NCBI GenBank assembly: GCA_044223975.1
Contig: JBGALI010000004.1
Span: 227,556 to 291,555, forward strand
Length of the DNA stretch: 64,000 bases
Source of the DNA: CAZCPB01 sp044223975
GTDB taxonomy: Bacteria; Planctomycetota; Phycisphaerae; Phycisphaerales; UBA1924
Reading direction: 5' to 3'
Shown here: positions 25,934 through 34,095 of the stretch, one piece after another
Position numbering within the stretch: the stretch's first letter is position 1
Layout: the number at the start of each line of letters is the position of its first letter
Position numbers and translations under genes: made by a program
Notes under the pieces: generated by a model
Database searches by the model: none
The model's input: the letters and a program-made list of their open reading frames with translations, nothing else
Told to the model about the DNA's origin: nothing

Positions 25934-27322
25934 CTACCTCGCGGGGGGCGACGTGCCCCCGGCGTCCGACCGCTCCAGGTCCTTGGGGATCTGCAGCTCT
26001 TCCAGCTTGCGGTACAGGCTCGACACGCCGATGCCCAGGTGCTTGGCCGTCTCGGCCTTGTCGTAGTGGTGTCTCCTGAGGCTGTAGATGATGTGCTGGC
26101 GCTCGAACTGCATGAGCGCGTGCTTGAGGTCCTCGCCGTTGTCGTCGACCGGTTCGGCGCTGGCGAAGGGCAGGTCCTCGGTCACGATCTCGCGTCCCTC
26201 GGCGAAGATCACGGCCCGCTCGATCACGTTCTCCAGCTCGCGCACGTTGCCGCGCCACTCGTGGTTGAGCAGCGCCCGCATCGCCCCGTTGCTGATCCCC
26301 AGCACCTTCTTGTTCATCTCTCCGGTGTACTTGTCCAGGAAGTGGTGGGCCAGGAGCGGGATGTCCTGGCGCCGCTGGCGCAGCGACGGGAGCTGCAGCC
26401 GGACCACGTCAAGCCGGTACAGCAGGTCCTCGCGGAACTTCCCCGCCTTGCACAGCTCCAGCAGGTCCTGGTTCGACGCCGCGATGATCCGCACGTCGAC
26501 CGGGCGCGGGCGCGTGTCGCCCACCGGGATCACCACCCGCTCCTCAAGCACCCGCAGCAGCGAGCTCTGCACGCCCAAGGGCAGCGTCGAGATCTCGTCC
26601 AGGAACAGCGTCCCGCCCCCCGCGGCTTCGAAGTAGCCGATCCGGTCCTTCACCGCGCCGGTGAACGCGCCGCGCCGGTGCCCGAACAGCTCCGACTCGA
26701 TCAGGCTCTCGGGGATCGCCCCGCAGTTGACGGCCACGAACGGCTTGTCGCGCGTGATGCCGTTGTAGTGGATGGCCCGGGCAAAGAGCTCCTTGCCCGT
26801 CCCCGACTCGCCCACGATCAGCACGCTGCTCCGCACCGTCGAGAGTTTCCGCACCAGCTCGAACAGGCGCGTCACCGAGGGCGACTCGCCGATCAGGTTG
26901 TGGAACGTGCTGGTCTCGGCCAGCTGCTCGGTCAGCACGTGCTGGTCGCGCCGCAGCTCGCGCACCTCCAGCGCGCGGCGCACCCGCAGGAGCACGTCCT
27001 CGAACTGCACCGGCTTGAGCAGGTAGTCCGCCGCGCCCGCCCGCATCGCGCCCACCGCGCTCTCGACGGTCCCGAACGCCGTGATCACGATCACGGGCGT
27101 CTCGGGCGCGATCTTCTGCATGTGCTGCAGCAGGGTCATGCCGTCCATCTCCGGCATGCGCATGTCCGTCATGACCAGGTCGAACGGCTGCTTGAGCGCC
27201 ACCTCGTGCGCCTCGCGCCCGTTGGGGCACTGCGTTACCGAGAAGCCTTCCTGCTCGAGAAGTTCCGCCAGCGACTGGCGCAGCAGGGTCTCGTCCTCGG
27301 CGAGGAGAATGGTCTTGCCCAT
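25934..27322 (-). CDS. NtrC-family sigma-54-dependent response regulator
   Basis: A 462-residue transcription activator. The receiver domain has D10, the phosphorylated D53 in VMTDMRMPEMDG and the conserved Lys in LLKPVQ. The AAA+ domain has Walker A GESGTGKE, the sigma-54-contacting GAFTGA loop and Walker B GGTLFLDE. The C-terminus has a Fis-type helix-turn-helix (KAETAKHLGIGVSSLYRKLEEL). The ATG at 27322 is preceded by GGAG nine bases upstream; an in-frame ATG at 27337 is an alternative. It is the natural candidate to act at the five sigma-54 promoters in this window, including the one in front of its own operon. Confidence 0.95.
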   Translation of the reverse strand: MGKTILLAEDETLLRQSLAELLEQEGFSVTQCPNGREAHEVALKQPFDLVMTDMRMPEMDGMTLLQHMQKIAPETPVIVITAFGTVESAVGAMRAGAADYLLKPVQFEDVLLRVRRALEVRELRRDQHVLTEQLAETSTFHNLIGESPSVTRLFELVRKLSTVRSSVLIVGESGTGKELFARAIHYNGITRDKPFVAVNCGAIPESLIESELFGHRRGAFTGAVKDRIGYFEAAGGGTLFLDEISTLPLGVQSSLLRVLEERVVIPVGDTRPRPVDVRIIAASNQDLLELCKAGKFREDLLYRLDVVRLQLPSLRQRRQDIPLLAHHFLDKYTGEMNKKVLGISNGAMRALLNHEWRGNVRELENVIERAVIFAEGREIVTEDLPFASAEPVDDNGEDLKHALMQFERQHIIYSLRRHHYDKAETAKHLGIGVSSLYRKLEELQIPKDLERSDAGGTSPPAR

Positions 27323-27358
27323 CAGCGTGCGCTCCATCGGCCCTGCCCCGCGGTCCGG

Positions 27359-27973
27359 TTATTCCTTGGGGGTGGTCGTGTACTTCTCCGGGATCGGGTT
27401 TTCCATACGCTCGTGATCCCAAAGGACCGTGACGATCCACCAGCGGTCGCCGCCGTTCAAGAGCTGAAAGCTGTTGATCCCGCGGGCGTACGGCGTCGGG
27501 GAGTCCTTGGAGCGGCGCGACTCGAACGTGCTCCAGACCTGGCAGATCGTCCCGAAGCTCTCCGTCCGGCGGCCGATCTCACGCTCGACAAGTCCGCCTT
27601 TTTCAAGGTACTTGCGGTTCATGGCCACGAAATCATCCGGCGGCAGGACAAAGGCTCCGGTCGTGCCGTCCCCGCGCGGCCGCGACACGATCAGCCGTCC
27701 ATCCGGAAGGAAGAGGGACATGAACCGATCCCAGTCCCGGGGCTGGTTCGGCTCGCCCGCCGTTGCCGAGTAATACGCCGCGATGATCGAGTCCACCGAG
27801 CCGACGTCCTCGGCCTTGCCCTTGGGCCAGTTTTCCGTCTTCTCCGGAAGCGCCGGGTGACCCCCTCCCTGGGGGTGAAGCTCTTCCATGGTCTTCTTCT
27901 CAGGAGGCTGCGGAGAAACCCCAAGCAGGGTGATCGCAAGAATCGAAAGGCCAGTGACGGAAATGCGCAGCAT
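27359..27973 (-). CDS. Exported NTF2/SnoaL-like protein
   Basis: A 204-residue protein with a signal peptide (LRISVTGLSILAITLLGVSP) and an NTF2-like alpha/beta fold. Family segments include SVDSIIAAYYSATAG, DWDRFMSLFLPDGRLIVSR, GTICQVWSTFESRR and NGGDRWWIVTVLWD. Such domains usually bind small ligands or act as scaffolds; no catalytic residues can be assigned. It is the first gene of the regulator operon, directly downstream of a sigma-54 promoter, and lies 36 bases before the response-regulator gene. It could provide a periplasmic input to the sensors, which is inference. Confidence 0.75.
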   Translation of the reverse strand: MLRISVTGLSILAITLLGVSPQPPEKKTMEELHPQGGGHPALPEKTENWPKGKAEDVGSVDSIIAAYYSATAGEPNQPRDWDRFMSLFLPDGRLIVSRPRGDGTTGAFVLPPDDFVAMNRKYLEKGGLVEREIGRRTESFGTICQVWSTFESRRSKDSPTPYARGINSFQLLNGGDRWWIVTVLWDHERMENPIPEKYTTTPKE

Positions 27974-28031
27974 CGCGGCACCTTCTGCCGGTCTAGTCCG
28001 GCGAAACTAGGGTGTATCACCAGGGCGGGAA

Positions 28032-28047
28032 TGCAAAGGGCGTGCCT
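28032..28047 (-). promoter_or_regulatory. Sigma-54 promoter of the regulator-resB-ccsA-hemB operon
   Basis: On the minus strand this reads AGGCACGCCCTTTGCA, which fits the sigma-54 consensus TGGCACG-N4-TTGCA except for the first base, with the correct GG/GC spacing. It lies 59 bases upstream of the NTF2-like gene. As the operon encodes an NtrC-type activator, autoregulation is likely. Confidence 0.75.
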
Positions 28048-28118
28048 CGACCAAACCCCGGCTCTTAGGCATCTGGAAGGGATTTTTCCCATCTTCGAGA
28101 AGGTCTCTCGCGGATCAT

Positions 28119-28134
28119 TCTGAACAGTGAGAAT
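28119..28134. promoter_or_regulatory. Candidate enhancer site U1 (TCTGA-N5-GAGAAT)
   Basis: This imperfect palindrome lies between two divergent sigma-54 promoters, 72 bases from one and 39 from the other. The same pattern occurs upstream of the other sigma-54 promoters (40322-40337, 48055-48070, 49054-49069). An identical 11-mer, TCTCTCGCGGA, lies beside it at 28104-28114 and recurs at 40213-40223. Confidence 0.5.
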
Positions 28135-28172
28135 AGACACATCACGACCCCCTTTTTCGGGTCTGTGTCCCA

Positions 28173-28188
28173 TGGCATGGGACGTGCA
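28173..28188 (+). promoter_or_regulatory. Sigma-54 promoter of the NapC-like cytochrome operon
   Basis: TGGCATGGGACGTGCA: the GG and GC dinucleotides have the right spacing and 14 of 16 bases fit TGGCACG-N4-TTGCA. It overlaps the inverted repeat GTCCCAT-ggc-ATGGGAC (28167-28183), a possible repressor site. It lies about 325 bases upstream of the NapC-like gene, so either the leader is long or a small gene lies between. Confidence 0.6.
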
Positions 28189-28287
28189 CCAGGTGCGAGG
28201 TGGAGCAAGCAGCGTCCAGGTCCGCGCTCCGGCGCGACGGCATGACGGCGGCGGTCGCCCGGCCGTCGCCCGTCGGTCCGTCCTCCG

Positions 28288-28494
28288 ATGCGTCCATCGA
28301 CGCGTGCCCGGGAATACCACCGAAGGATTCTGGGGCACAAGGCCATGCACGGCCCGATCCACGATGGGCTCTGCGACGGCTTCACGAACCCGTGCCGGCT
28401 CCGCGCGGAGCAGGAGATGGACCGCGCCCGCCGGGGAGTGCACCCCTCCGAGCGTGCGATGCATCACCGCGGGCCCGTGCCGTTCGACCGCTAG
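28288..28494 (+). CDS. Possible small protein ahead of the NapC-like gene
   Basis: A 68-codon frame that fills most of the gap between the sigma-54 promoter and the NapC-like gene and stops 19 bases before that gene. Codons from the internal ATG at 28345 onward have high third-position GC. The predicted product is hydrophilic and His/Arg-rich, with two Cys (LCDG, PCRL). No clear ribosome site and no known family. Several other frames are open here, so this is tentative. Confidence 0.3.
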   Translation: MRPSTRAREYHRRILGHKAMHGPIHDGLCDGFTNPCRLRAEQEMDRARRGVHPSERAMHHRGPVPFDR

Positions 28495-28513
28495 TGTTTC
28501 GCAGGGAGACGAC

Positions 28514-29989
28514 ATGGTCCGTCTATTGAACAAGCTGGGATTGACGAACTGGCGGCGGCGCCTGATCGCGGCCCTCATCGCCCTGCCTGTGCTGGGCGTG
28601 ACCAGCGTGGAAGTCACCTCGCAGAGCTGGTTCTGCAACAGCTGCCACATCATGGAGCCGTATTACAACAGCTGGAAGATCGGGGCCCACAAGGACGTCG
28701 AGTGCGTCAAGTGCCACATCTCCCCGGGGATGAACAACTTCCTGGCCGCCAAGTTCAACGGGCTCGGGCAGGTCGTCGACGACGTGCTCCACCGCACCTC
28801 GATGAAGCCCTCCGCGTCGGTCAGCGCCCTGGCGTGCACGCGCTCGGGGTGTCACGACATCAACAAGGTCCGCACCACCGAGAAGGCCACCGGCACCTAC
28901 CTGTTCAGGCACGACAAGCACTTGGACCTCGAGTACGACGGCATCAAGCTCGCCTGCGGCACCTGCCACTCCCACGTCAAAGGCAGCGAGCACTTCGAGG
29001 TCAACACCAACATCTGCGTCACCTGCCACATGCTCGAACGGGCCCCTCAGAACGGATCCGCCGCCGCGCCCTCCGAGTCCACGCTCATACGGATCGCGGT
29101 GCGCGGCGATCACGCGGTGCACGGCGGCGCCGAGGCCACGACCCCGGCCGCGCCCGACCCCGCGGCGAAGGTCGCGCCGACGACCTGCGCCACCTGCCAC
29201 AACCCTCCCAAGGGCACCATCGAGCGCAACGGCCTGAAGGTGACCCATGCGGAGTACCTCTCGTACGGGGCCAGGTGCGAGTCGTGCCACTTCGGCACCA
29301 CCGCCGCCCCTCCACCGATCGTCAGCGGGCAGTGCTACAAGTGCCACGACTTCGGCGTCGAGCGTTCCATGAGCGCCGTGGAGATGCACCACGTTCACTC
29401 GGCGGGCGAGCACAAGATCGAGTGCTTCGATTGCCACGGCACGATCCAGCACGGTCCCGCGGCGCAGGCCGCCCGCATCGAGCAGTTCGACTGCCAGAAG
29501 TGCCACATCGACCAGCACAACGTGCAGCGTCGAACCTACCTCCACGACGGCGACGGTTCCACCGTGCAGACCTCGCTGGAGCAGGTCAGCCCGATGTTCC
29601 TCGCCCACGTCGACTGCACCGGGTGTCACGTCAAGCAGCGCCCGCTGAGCTCCAAGCCCGACAGCGGCGCGCTGGTGTCCGCCGCCTCGGCCGCCGGCTG
29701 CAACAAGTGCCACAAGGAAGGATTCGGCGAGAAGATGATCCCCCTGTGGCAGAACACCACCCGCTCGCTGCACGAAAAGGTCAGCGCCGACCTCAAGGCC
29801 GCGGAGGCCGAGCTCTCGGGCGACGCGTCCAAGTCCGAGGTGCTCGAGCACGTCCGCAAGCTCCTCGAGCAGGTCCGCGTCGACGGAAGCTGGGGCGTGC
29901 ACAACCCGCGCTACACGCAGAAGCTGCTGCAGGAGGCCCGAGAGACGCTCGTCGCCGCCCGCGCCAAAGCCGCCGGGGGGACACAATGA
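28514..29989 (+). CDS. NapC/NirT-type membrane-anchored multihaem cytochrome c (12 haem sites)
   Basis: A 491-residue cytochrome. One N-terminal membrane anchor (residues 17-35) is followed by the NapC-like start WFCNSCHIMEPYYNSWKIGAH. Twelve haem motifs are present: eleven CXXCH and one CX4CH (C-T-R-S-G-C-H). The last 80 residues are a haem-free helical, probably coiled-coil segment. NapC-type proteins take electrons from menaquinol and pass them to periplasmic cytochromes; here the four-haem quinol-oxidising module appears to be extended by about eight more haems. AGGGAG lies upstream of the ATG, and the stop overlaps the next cytochrome gene (ATGA). Confidence 0.9.
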   Translation: MVRLLNKLGLTNWRRRLIAALIALPVLGVTSVEVTSQSWFCNSCHIMEPYYNSWKIGAHKDVECVKCHISPGMNNFLAAKFNGLGQVVDDVLHRTSMKPSASVSALACTRSGCHDINKVRTTEKATGTYLFRHDKHLDLEYDGIKLACGTCHSHVKGSEHFEVNTNICVTCHMLERAPQNGSAAAPSESTLIRIAVRGDHAVHGGAEATTPAAPDPAAKVAPTTCATCHNPPKGTIERNGLKVTHAEYLSYGARCESCHFGTTAAPPPIVSGQCYKCHDFGVERSMSAVEMHHVHSAGEHKIECFDCHGTIQHGPAAQAARIEQFDCQKCHIDQHNVQRRTYLHDGDGSTVQTSLEQVSPMFLAHVDCTGCHVKQRPLSSKPDSGALVSAASAAGCNKCHKEGFGEKMIPLWQNTTRSLHEKVSADLKAAEAELSGDASKSEVLEHVRKLLEQVRVDGSWGVHNPRYTQKLLQEARETLVAARAKAAGGTQ

Positions 29990-31413
29990 AAGGAACCGTG
30001 GCGACCCTTGCGGCGGCGATGATCGCGTCGATCGCGGCCGCCCAGCCCCCCGCTGTGCGCCCGACGGAGCGCACGCCCGACTGCACCACCAACTGCCACG
30101 CCAAGCAGCAGACCGGCGCGTTCCTCCACGGTCCCAACGCCGTGCAGGCCTGCGACGCCTGCCACGAGTACGTCGACCCCGCCAAGCACACCTTCCAGCT
30201 CAAGCGCCCCGGCCAGCAGCTCTGCAACTTCTGCCACATCGACAAGACCGGCGCCGAAGGACCCGTGGTCCATGACCCGGTGGCCAAGGGTCAGTGCACC
30301 TCGTGCCACGACCCGCACGGCTCGAACCACCGCAAGATGCTCAAGAAAGACACGGTCAACCAGCTGTGCACCGAATGCCACCAGGACGCCATGAAGGGGG
30401 CCCACGCCCACGCGCCCGCCGCCGACAGCTGCACCAACTGCCACCAGGCGCACACCTCGTCCCAACCCCACCTGCTCAGCTTCGGCACGCGCGAGCTCTG
30501 CCTCACGTGCCACGAGAAGGTGGGCCAGAACATCGCCGAAGCCACCCACCCGCACGACCCGGCCAAGGGCGACTGCCTCCAGTGCCACTCGCCGCACGCC
30601 ACCGACCAGATCAAGGGTCTCAAGCTCGCGCCCAAGGACCTGTGCATCTCCTGCCACAAGCAGGTCGGTGAGACCATCAACGCCGCAACGCACCACCACT
30701 CGGCGGTGATCGAGGGGAAGGCCTGCCTCAACTGCCACACCGCTCACGCCAGCGAGCACGAGAAGCAGCTCGCGGCCGACCCGATCACCTCGTGCCTGGA
30801 GTGCCACAAGGTCCCGATCAAGGTCGATGCGACCCGGACCGTCGCTTCCGTGGCCGACATGGGGAATGAATCCATGCGCCGGCACGGCCCCGTCGGCGCC
30901 GGCGACTGCGCCGCGTGCCACACCGTCCACGGCGGCACGCAGGACCGCCTGCTCGTCCGCCCCTACGCCCCCACGTTCAACCAGAAATTCTCGGAGGACG
31001 TCTACGCCCTGTGCCTGGGCTGCCACGACCGCGGCGCGCTCATCGGCGGATCGAAGACCGAGCAGACCGGTTTCCGCGACGGCGATCGGAACCTGCACGT
31101 GGTCCACCTCATGGCCGAGCCCCAGGGCCGCAACTGCCGCGCCTGCCACACGACGCACGCCAGCAAGTTCAAATCGCAGATCGCCGAGACGGTGCCGTTC
31201 GGCCAGTGGAAGCTGCCCCTGAACTACAAACCCACCGAGTCGGGCGGGTCGTGCGCCCCGGGGTGCCACAAGATCGAGAAGTACGACCGGGTCACCCCCG
31301 TCAAGCCCCTGGCCAAGCCCGGCCCCGGCACACCCTTGACGCCCGCACCCAAGGCCGCGACGCCGGCAACCCCTCCGGCCGCCGCGCCCGCCGGCACCCC
31401 GTCCCCGAAGTGA
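29986..31413 (+). CDS. Periplasmic 15-haem cytochrome c, paralogue 1
   Basis: A 475-residue exported cytochrome (signal peptide, residues 1-19) with 15 haem sites: 13 CXXCH, plus CX3CH as the first (C-T-T-N-C-H) and last (C-A-P-G-C-H). Most motifs alternate with the doubled-CXXCH pattern CxxCHxPHx(n)LCxxCH. A Pro/Ala/Thr-rich tail of about 45 residues follows. It aligns by eye throughout with the products at 32611-34095 and 34092-35567 (shared features TGFRDGDRNLH, CRxCHxxHASK, GGSCxxGCHxxxxY). Translational coupling suggests that it accepts electrons from the NapC-like protein. Confidence 0.9.
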   Translation: MKGTVATLAAAMIASIAAAQPPAVRPTERTPDCTTNCHAKQQTGAFLHGPNAVQACDACHEYVDPAKHTFQLKRPGQQLCNFCHIDKTGAEGPVVHDPVAKGQCTSCHDPHGSNHRKMLKKDTVNQLCTECHQDAMKGAHAHAPAADSCTNCHQAHTSSQPHLLSFGTRELCLTCHEKVGQNIAEATHPHDPAKGDCLQCHSPHATDQIKGLKLAPKDLCISCHKQVGETINAATHHHSAVIEGKACLNCHTAHASEHEKQLAADPITSCLECHKVPIKVDATRTVASVADMGNESMRRHGPVGAGDCAACHTVHGGTQDRLLVRPYAPTFNQKFSEDVYALCLGCHDRGALIGGSKTEQTGFRDGDRNLHVVHLMAEPQGRNCRACHTTHASKFKSQIAETVPFGQWKLPLNYKPTESGGSCAPGCHKIEKYDRVTPVKPLAKPGPGTPLTPAPKAATPATPPAAAPAGTPSPK

Positions 31414-31421
31414 TCTTTCCC

Positions 31422-31452
31422 GCCGCCGAGGTCGCCCGCGGACCTCGGCGGC
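31422..31452. terminator. Strong hairpin between convergent cytochrome operons
   Basis: A perfect 12-base stem (GCCGCCGAGGTC with GACCTCGGCGGC) around a 7-base loop, eight bases after the 15-haem gene. There is no T tract, so it may be a factor-dependent or bidirectional terminator. Confidence 0.55.
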
Positions 31453-31521
31453 ATCAAGGCACCCCTCAGCACCGGTGCCGCGCCGCACACCCCGCGGCGC
31501 CGCGTCACCGGACCGCCGGTC

Positions 31522-32559
31522 CTACTTCCCGTCGACCTTGGCGGTCGGGGCCGGCTCGGTGTCGTGCACGAACCGCTTGAGCGCCTCGCGGTACTGCTCG
31601 AGCGCCTTGGCCTGCTGCCCCTTCTGCTCGTAGATGCGGCCCAGGTAATAGTGGGCCAGTTCGGGGCTGGGGTTCAGGGTCAGCGCATCGAGCAGAACCT
31701 TCTCGGCCTCGTCGAGCTTGTTGTTGCGGTAGAGCAGCACGCCCTTGAGCTGCTTGGCCCGCCGGTGATCGGGCTTGATCTCGAGCACCTTCTGCACGAT
31801 CGCGTCGGAGCCGGCCAGGTCCGCCATGGCGAGCTCCAGATCGGCCAGGTCGAGCATGACTTCCACGTTCTCGGCGTCCTGTGCCAGGGCCTTGGTCAGC
31901 TCGGTCTTGGCGGAGTCCAGCTGCCCCTTCTCGCGCAGCGACCGCGCCAGAGCCCGGTGCGCCGAGGACATGCTCTTGGGCGAGGCGTCATCCGTGGCGT
32001 GCGCCGCCAGGCGCTGCTTGAGCTGCTCGTCGTTGAGCGAGCCCAGGGCGTGGCGGATGTACGCGTCCAGCACGTGCTTGTACTCGCCGCTGTGCAGCGA
32101 GATCACGTTGGAGAGCTTGCCGTCCTTGCTCACGACGATGGTGGTGGGCAGCACGATGAGGCCGAGCTTGCCGTAGAACGCGCGGTCGGCGTCGAACGCC
32201 AGCGGCGTGCTGATCCCGCGCTCCTGGCGGAACTTCTCGAAGTACGCCTTCTGCACCACGTCGGCCGTGACGTGCACCAGCTTCACCGGCTCCGATCCCA
32301 GGTCGGCCACCACCTGCTGCGATTCCAGCGCGGCCAGTTCCGACCGGCGCTGCTCGGCCGACAGGCAGACCACCACCAGCACCGAGCCCTTCAGCGCTTC
32401 GCTGTCGGCGACGGTCCCGTCGATGGCGGGAAGCTTGAACGCAGGGGCGGGCTCGCCCTTCTTCACGTTGCGCAGCTCGTCGGCCCGCGCGCTTGCCGCG
32501 GCGGACGCCGACAGCACGAGCACGGCCAGGGTTCGGACGATCGGACGGTTGGCGAACAT
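31522..32559 (-). CDS. Exported thioredoxin-fold protein with TPR repeats
   Basis: A 345-residue protein with a signal peptide (cleavage near ARADEL). A redoxin/TlpA-like domain occupies residues 30-170 (KKGEPAPAFKLPAIDGT, YGKLGLIVLPTTIVVSKDGKL with the cis-Pro). Tetratricopeptide repeats fill about residues 195-335. The usual CXXC active site is missing: the position reads V-V-C-L-S-A-E-Q with one Cys, so it may be a peroxiredoxin-like or binding-only domain. It is the last gene of the long cytochrome run and could be a chaperone or thiol-handling factor for apocytochromes, which is inference. Confidence 0.8.
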   Translation of the reverse strand: MFANRPIVRTLAVLVLSASAAASARADELRNVKKGEPAPAFKLPAIDGTVADSEALKGSVLVVVCLSAEQRRSELAALESQQVVADLGSEPVKLVHVTADVVQKAYFEKFRQERGISTPLAFDADRAFYGKLGLIVLPTTIVVSKDGKLSNVISLHSGEYKHVLDAYIRHALGSLNDEQLKQRLAAHATDDASPKSMSSAHRALARSLREKGQLDSAKTELTKALAQDAENVEVMLDLADLELAMADLAGSDAIVQKVLEIKPDHRRAKQLKGVLLYRNNKLDEAEKVLLDALTLNPSPELAHYYLGRIYEQKGQQAKALEQYREALKRFVHDTEPAPTAKVDGK

Positions 32560-32610
32560 GGGGCGCTCCTTGCAGAATGGCCGGGGTGTCGGCCGTGGGG
32601 TGTCATTCGC

Positions 32611-34095
32611 TCACTTCTTGGGTCGTTCCTCGGGCCCCTTGGCGGGGTCGGCCCGCACGCCGGGGACCAGGTCCTCTCCGTTCCACGCGCCGCCCTCGCG
32701 CTTGGCCGGGTACACGATGGGCTTGACGCGGTTGTATTCCAGCGGCGCGTGGCACGCCCCGCCGCAGCTCCCCCCGTCGGGCAGCTGCTGGTAGTTGATC
32801 GGGAGCTTCCAGCCCCCCTTGCCGAAGGGCACGTCGTTGCGGATGTGCTTGTCGCGGCTGGCGGCGTGGGCGTCGTGGCACACGCGGCACGAGCGGCCCT
32901 TCTGGTCGCGGGTCACGTGCACGTAGTGCAGGTTCGTCTCGCCGTTGCGGAACCCCGTCGCCCCGGTGGTCGTCGCCAGCACCGCCAGCTGCTTGTCGTG
33001 GCAGCCGAAGCACAGCGCGTACGACGACTCGCTGAACGGGTAGTACAGATCCGACGGGTACTCGTTGGTCAGCAGCCGACGGTGCCCGCCCCCGTGGATC
33101 TCGTGGCACTCGACACAGCCCCTCTGCGAGACCGCGCCGTGCAGGCTCTTGCCTGTCTCGATCAGCTGCTTCATGTTCACCAGCTTGGTGCCGTCGGGCA
33201 GCGGCACTGCCTGGTTGTGGCACTCAAAGCACAGCTTCTGCGGCTCGTCCTTGAGCAGGCTGGCGTGGTCGCTGGCGTGCGCGGCGTGGCAGTTCAGGCA
33301 CGCGCGCTTGGTCGTCACCGCCGCGTGCTGCGTGGTCGCGGCGTCCACCGCGTGCGCGATGTCCTGGTGGCACTCGCGGCACAGCGTCGCGGGGTCGGAC
33401 TTCAGCAGGCCCGGCTGGTCGGTCGCGTGCGGGTCGTGGCACACGCTGCACTCGCCCAGCACCGGCCGGTGCACCACCGCCCGCGTCTGGATCTCCATCT
33501 CCGTGCGCAGGTGGCACTTGAGGCACAGCTCCCGCCCCTGCATGTTCAGCAGCTTCGGCAGGCGCGACGAGTGCGGCTCGTGGCAGGCCCCGCAGGCTCC
33601 CACCGAGGCAGGCCCGTGCACGCGGTCGTGCGCACCGGTCATGTCCTTGTGGCACGTCAGGCACGTGTCGGCGTAGCGATCGCCGCGGAGCAGGCGCGGC
33701 GCCGTGCCCCCGTGCGGGTCGTGGCACGACAGGCACGCACCCTCGGCGAAGGGCTGGTGCAGGATGGCGCCCGGCGCCGTCTCGACGTCGTGGCACAGCG
33801 TGCACAGCTCGTGCTTCTCGCGGACCGGCTCGAACTTGTGCTTGGGCGCGTCCGTGAGCTTGTGGCAGCCGTCGCAGCCGTTGACCCGCACCGGCCCGTG
33901 CAGCACCGGCCGGTTCTTGATCCCCGGGTGGCACTCGGACGTCACGCACCCCTCGCGCGGGATCGAGGTGGTGGGGGGCGCCGCGGTGGAACCGGTCGAG
34001 TCGCGCGTGCCCGGCTGCGGCGGGCCCGGCAGGGCCGCGGCCCCCGCCGAGGCCGCGAGCACGGCCAGCACCGCGTAGAGCGTGCGACGGGTCAC
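32611..34095 (-). CDS. Periplasmic 15-haem cytochrome c, paralogue 2
   Basis: A 494-residue exported cytochrome. GTG 34095 overlaps the stop of the upstream paralogue (GTGA) and opens a signal peptide (TRRTLYAVLAVLAASAGAAA). There are 15 haem sites: CX4CH first (C-V-T-S-E-C-H), 13 CXXCH, and CX3CH last (C-G-G-A-C-H). Spacing and intervening motifs follow those of the 15-haem products at 29986-31413 and 34092-35567. The C-terminus is a short haem-free charged tail. It is likely to be a periplasmic electron carrier or wire. Confidence 0.9.
   Translation of the reverse strand: MTRRTLYAVLAVLAASAGAAALPGPPQPGTRDSTGSTAAPPTTSIPREGCVTSECHPGIKNRPVLHGPVRVNGCDGCHKLTDAPKHKFEPVREKHELCTLCHDVETAPGAILHQPFAEGACLSCHDPHGGTAPRLLRGDRYADTCLTCHKDMTGAHDRVHGPASVGACGACHEPHSSRLPKLLNMQGRELCLKCHLRTEMEIQTRAVVHRPVLGECSVCHDPHATDQPGLLKSDPATLCRECHQDIAHAVDAATTQHAAVTTKRACLNCHAAHASDHASLLKDEPQKLCFECHNQAVPLPDGTKLVNMKQLIETGKSLHGAVSQRGCVECHEIHGGGHRRLLTNEYPSDLYYPFSESSYALCFGCHDKQLAVLATTTGATGFRNGETNLHYVHVTRDQKGRSCRVCHDAHAASRDKHIRNDVPFGKGGWKLPINYQQLPDGGSCGGACHAPLEYNRVKPIVYPAKREGGAWNGEDLVPGVRADPAKGPEERPKK

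Noticed and set aside
25010..28123. A 1037-codon plus-strand frame opposite the sensor and regulator genes
   Set aside because: No domain, extreme Arg/Leu/His composition, and the opposite strand encodes clear kinase and NtrC domains.
28127..28513. A longer N-terminus for the NapC-like cytochrome starting at 28127
   Set aside because: It would place 129 Arg/Ser/Pro-rich residues before the membrane anchor and start upstream of the sigma-54 promoter; ATG 28514 has a good ribosome site.
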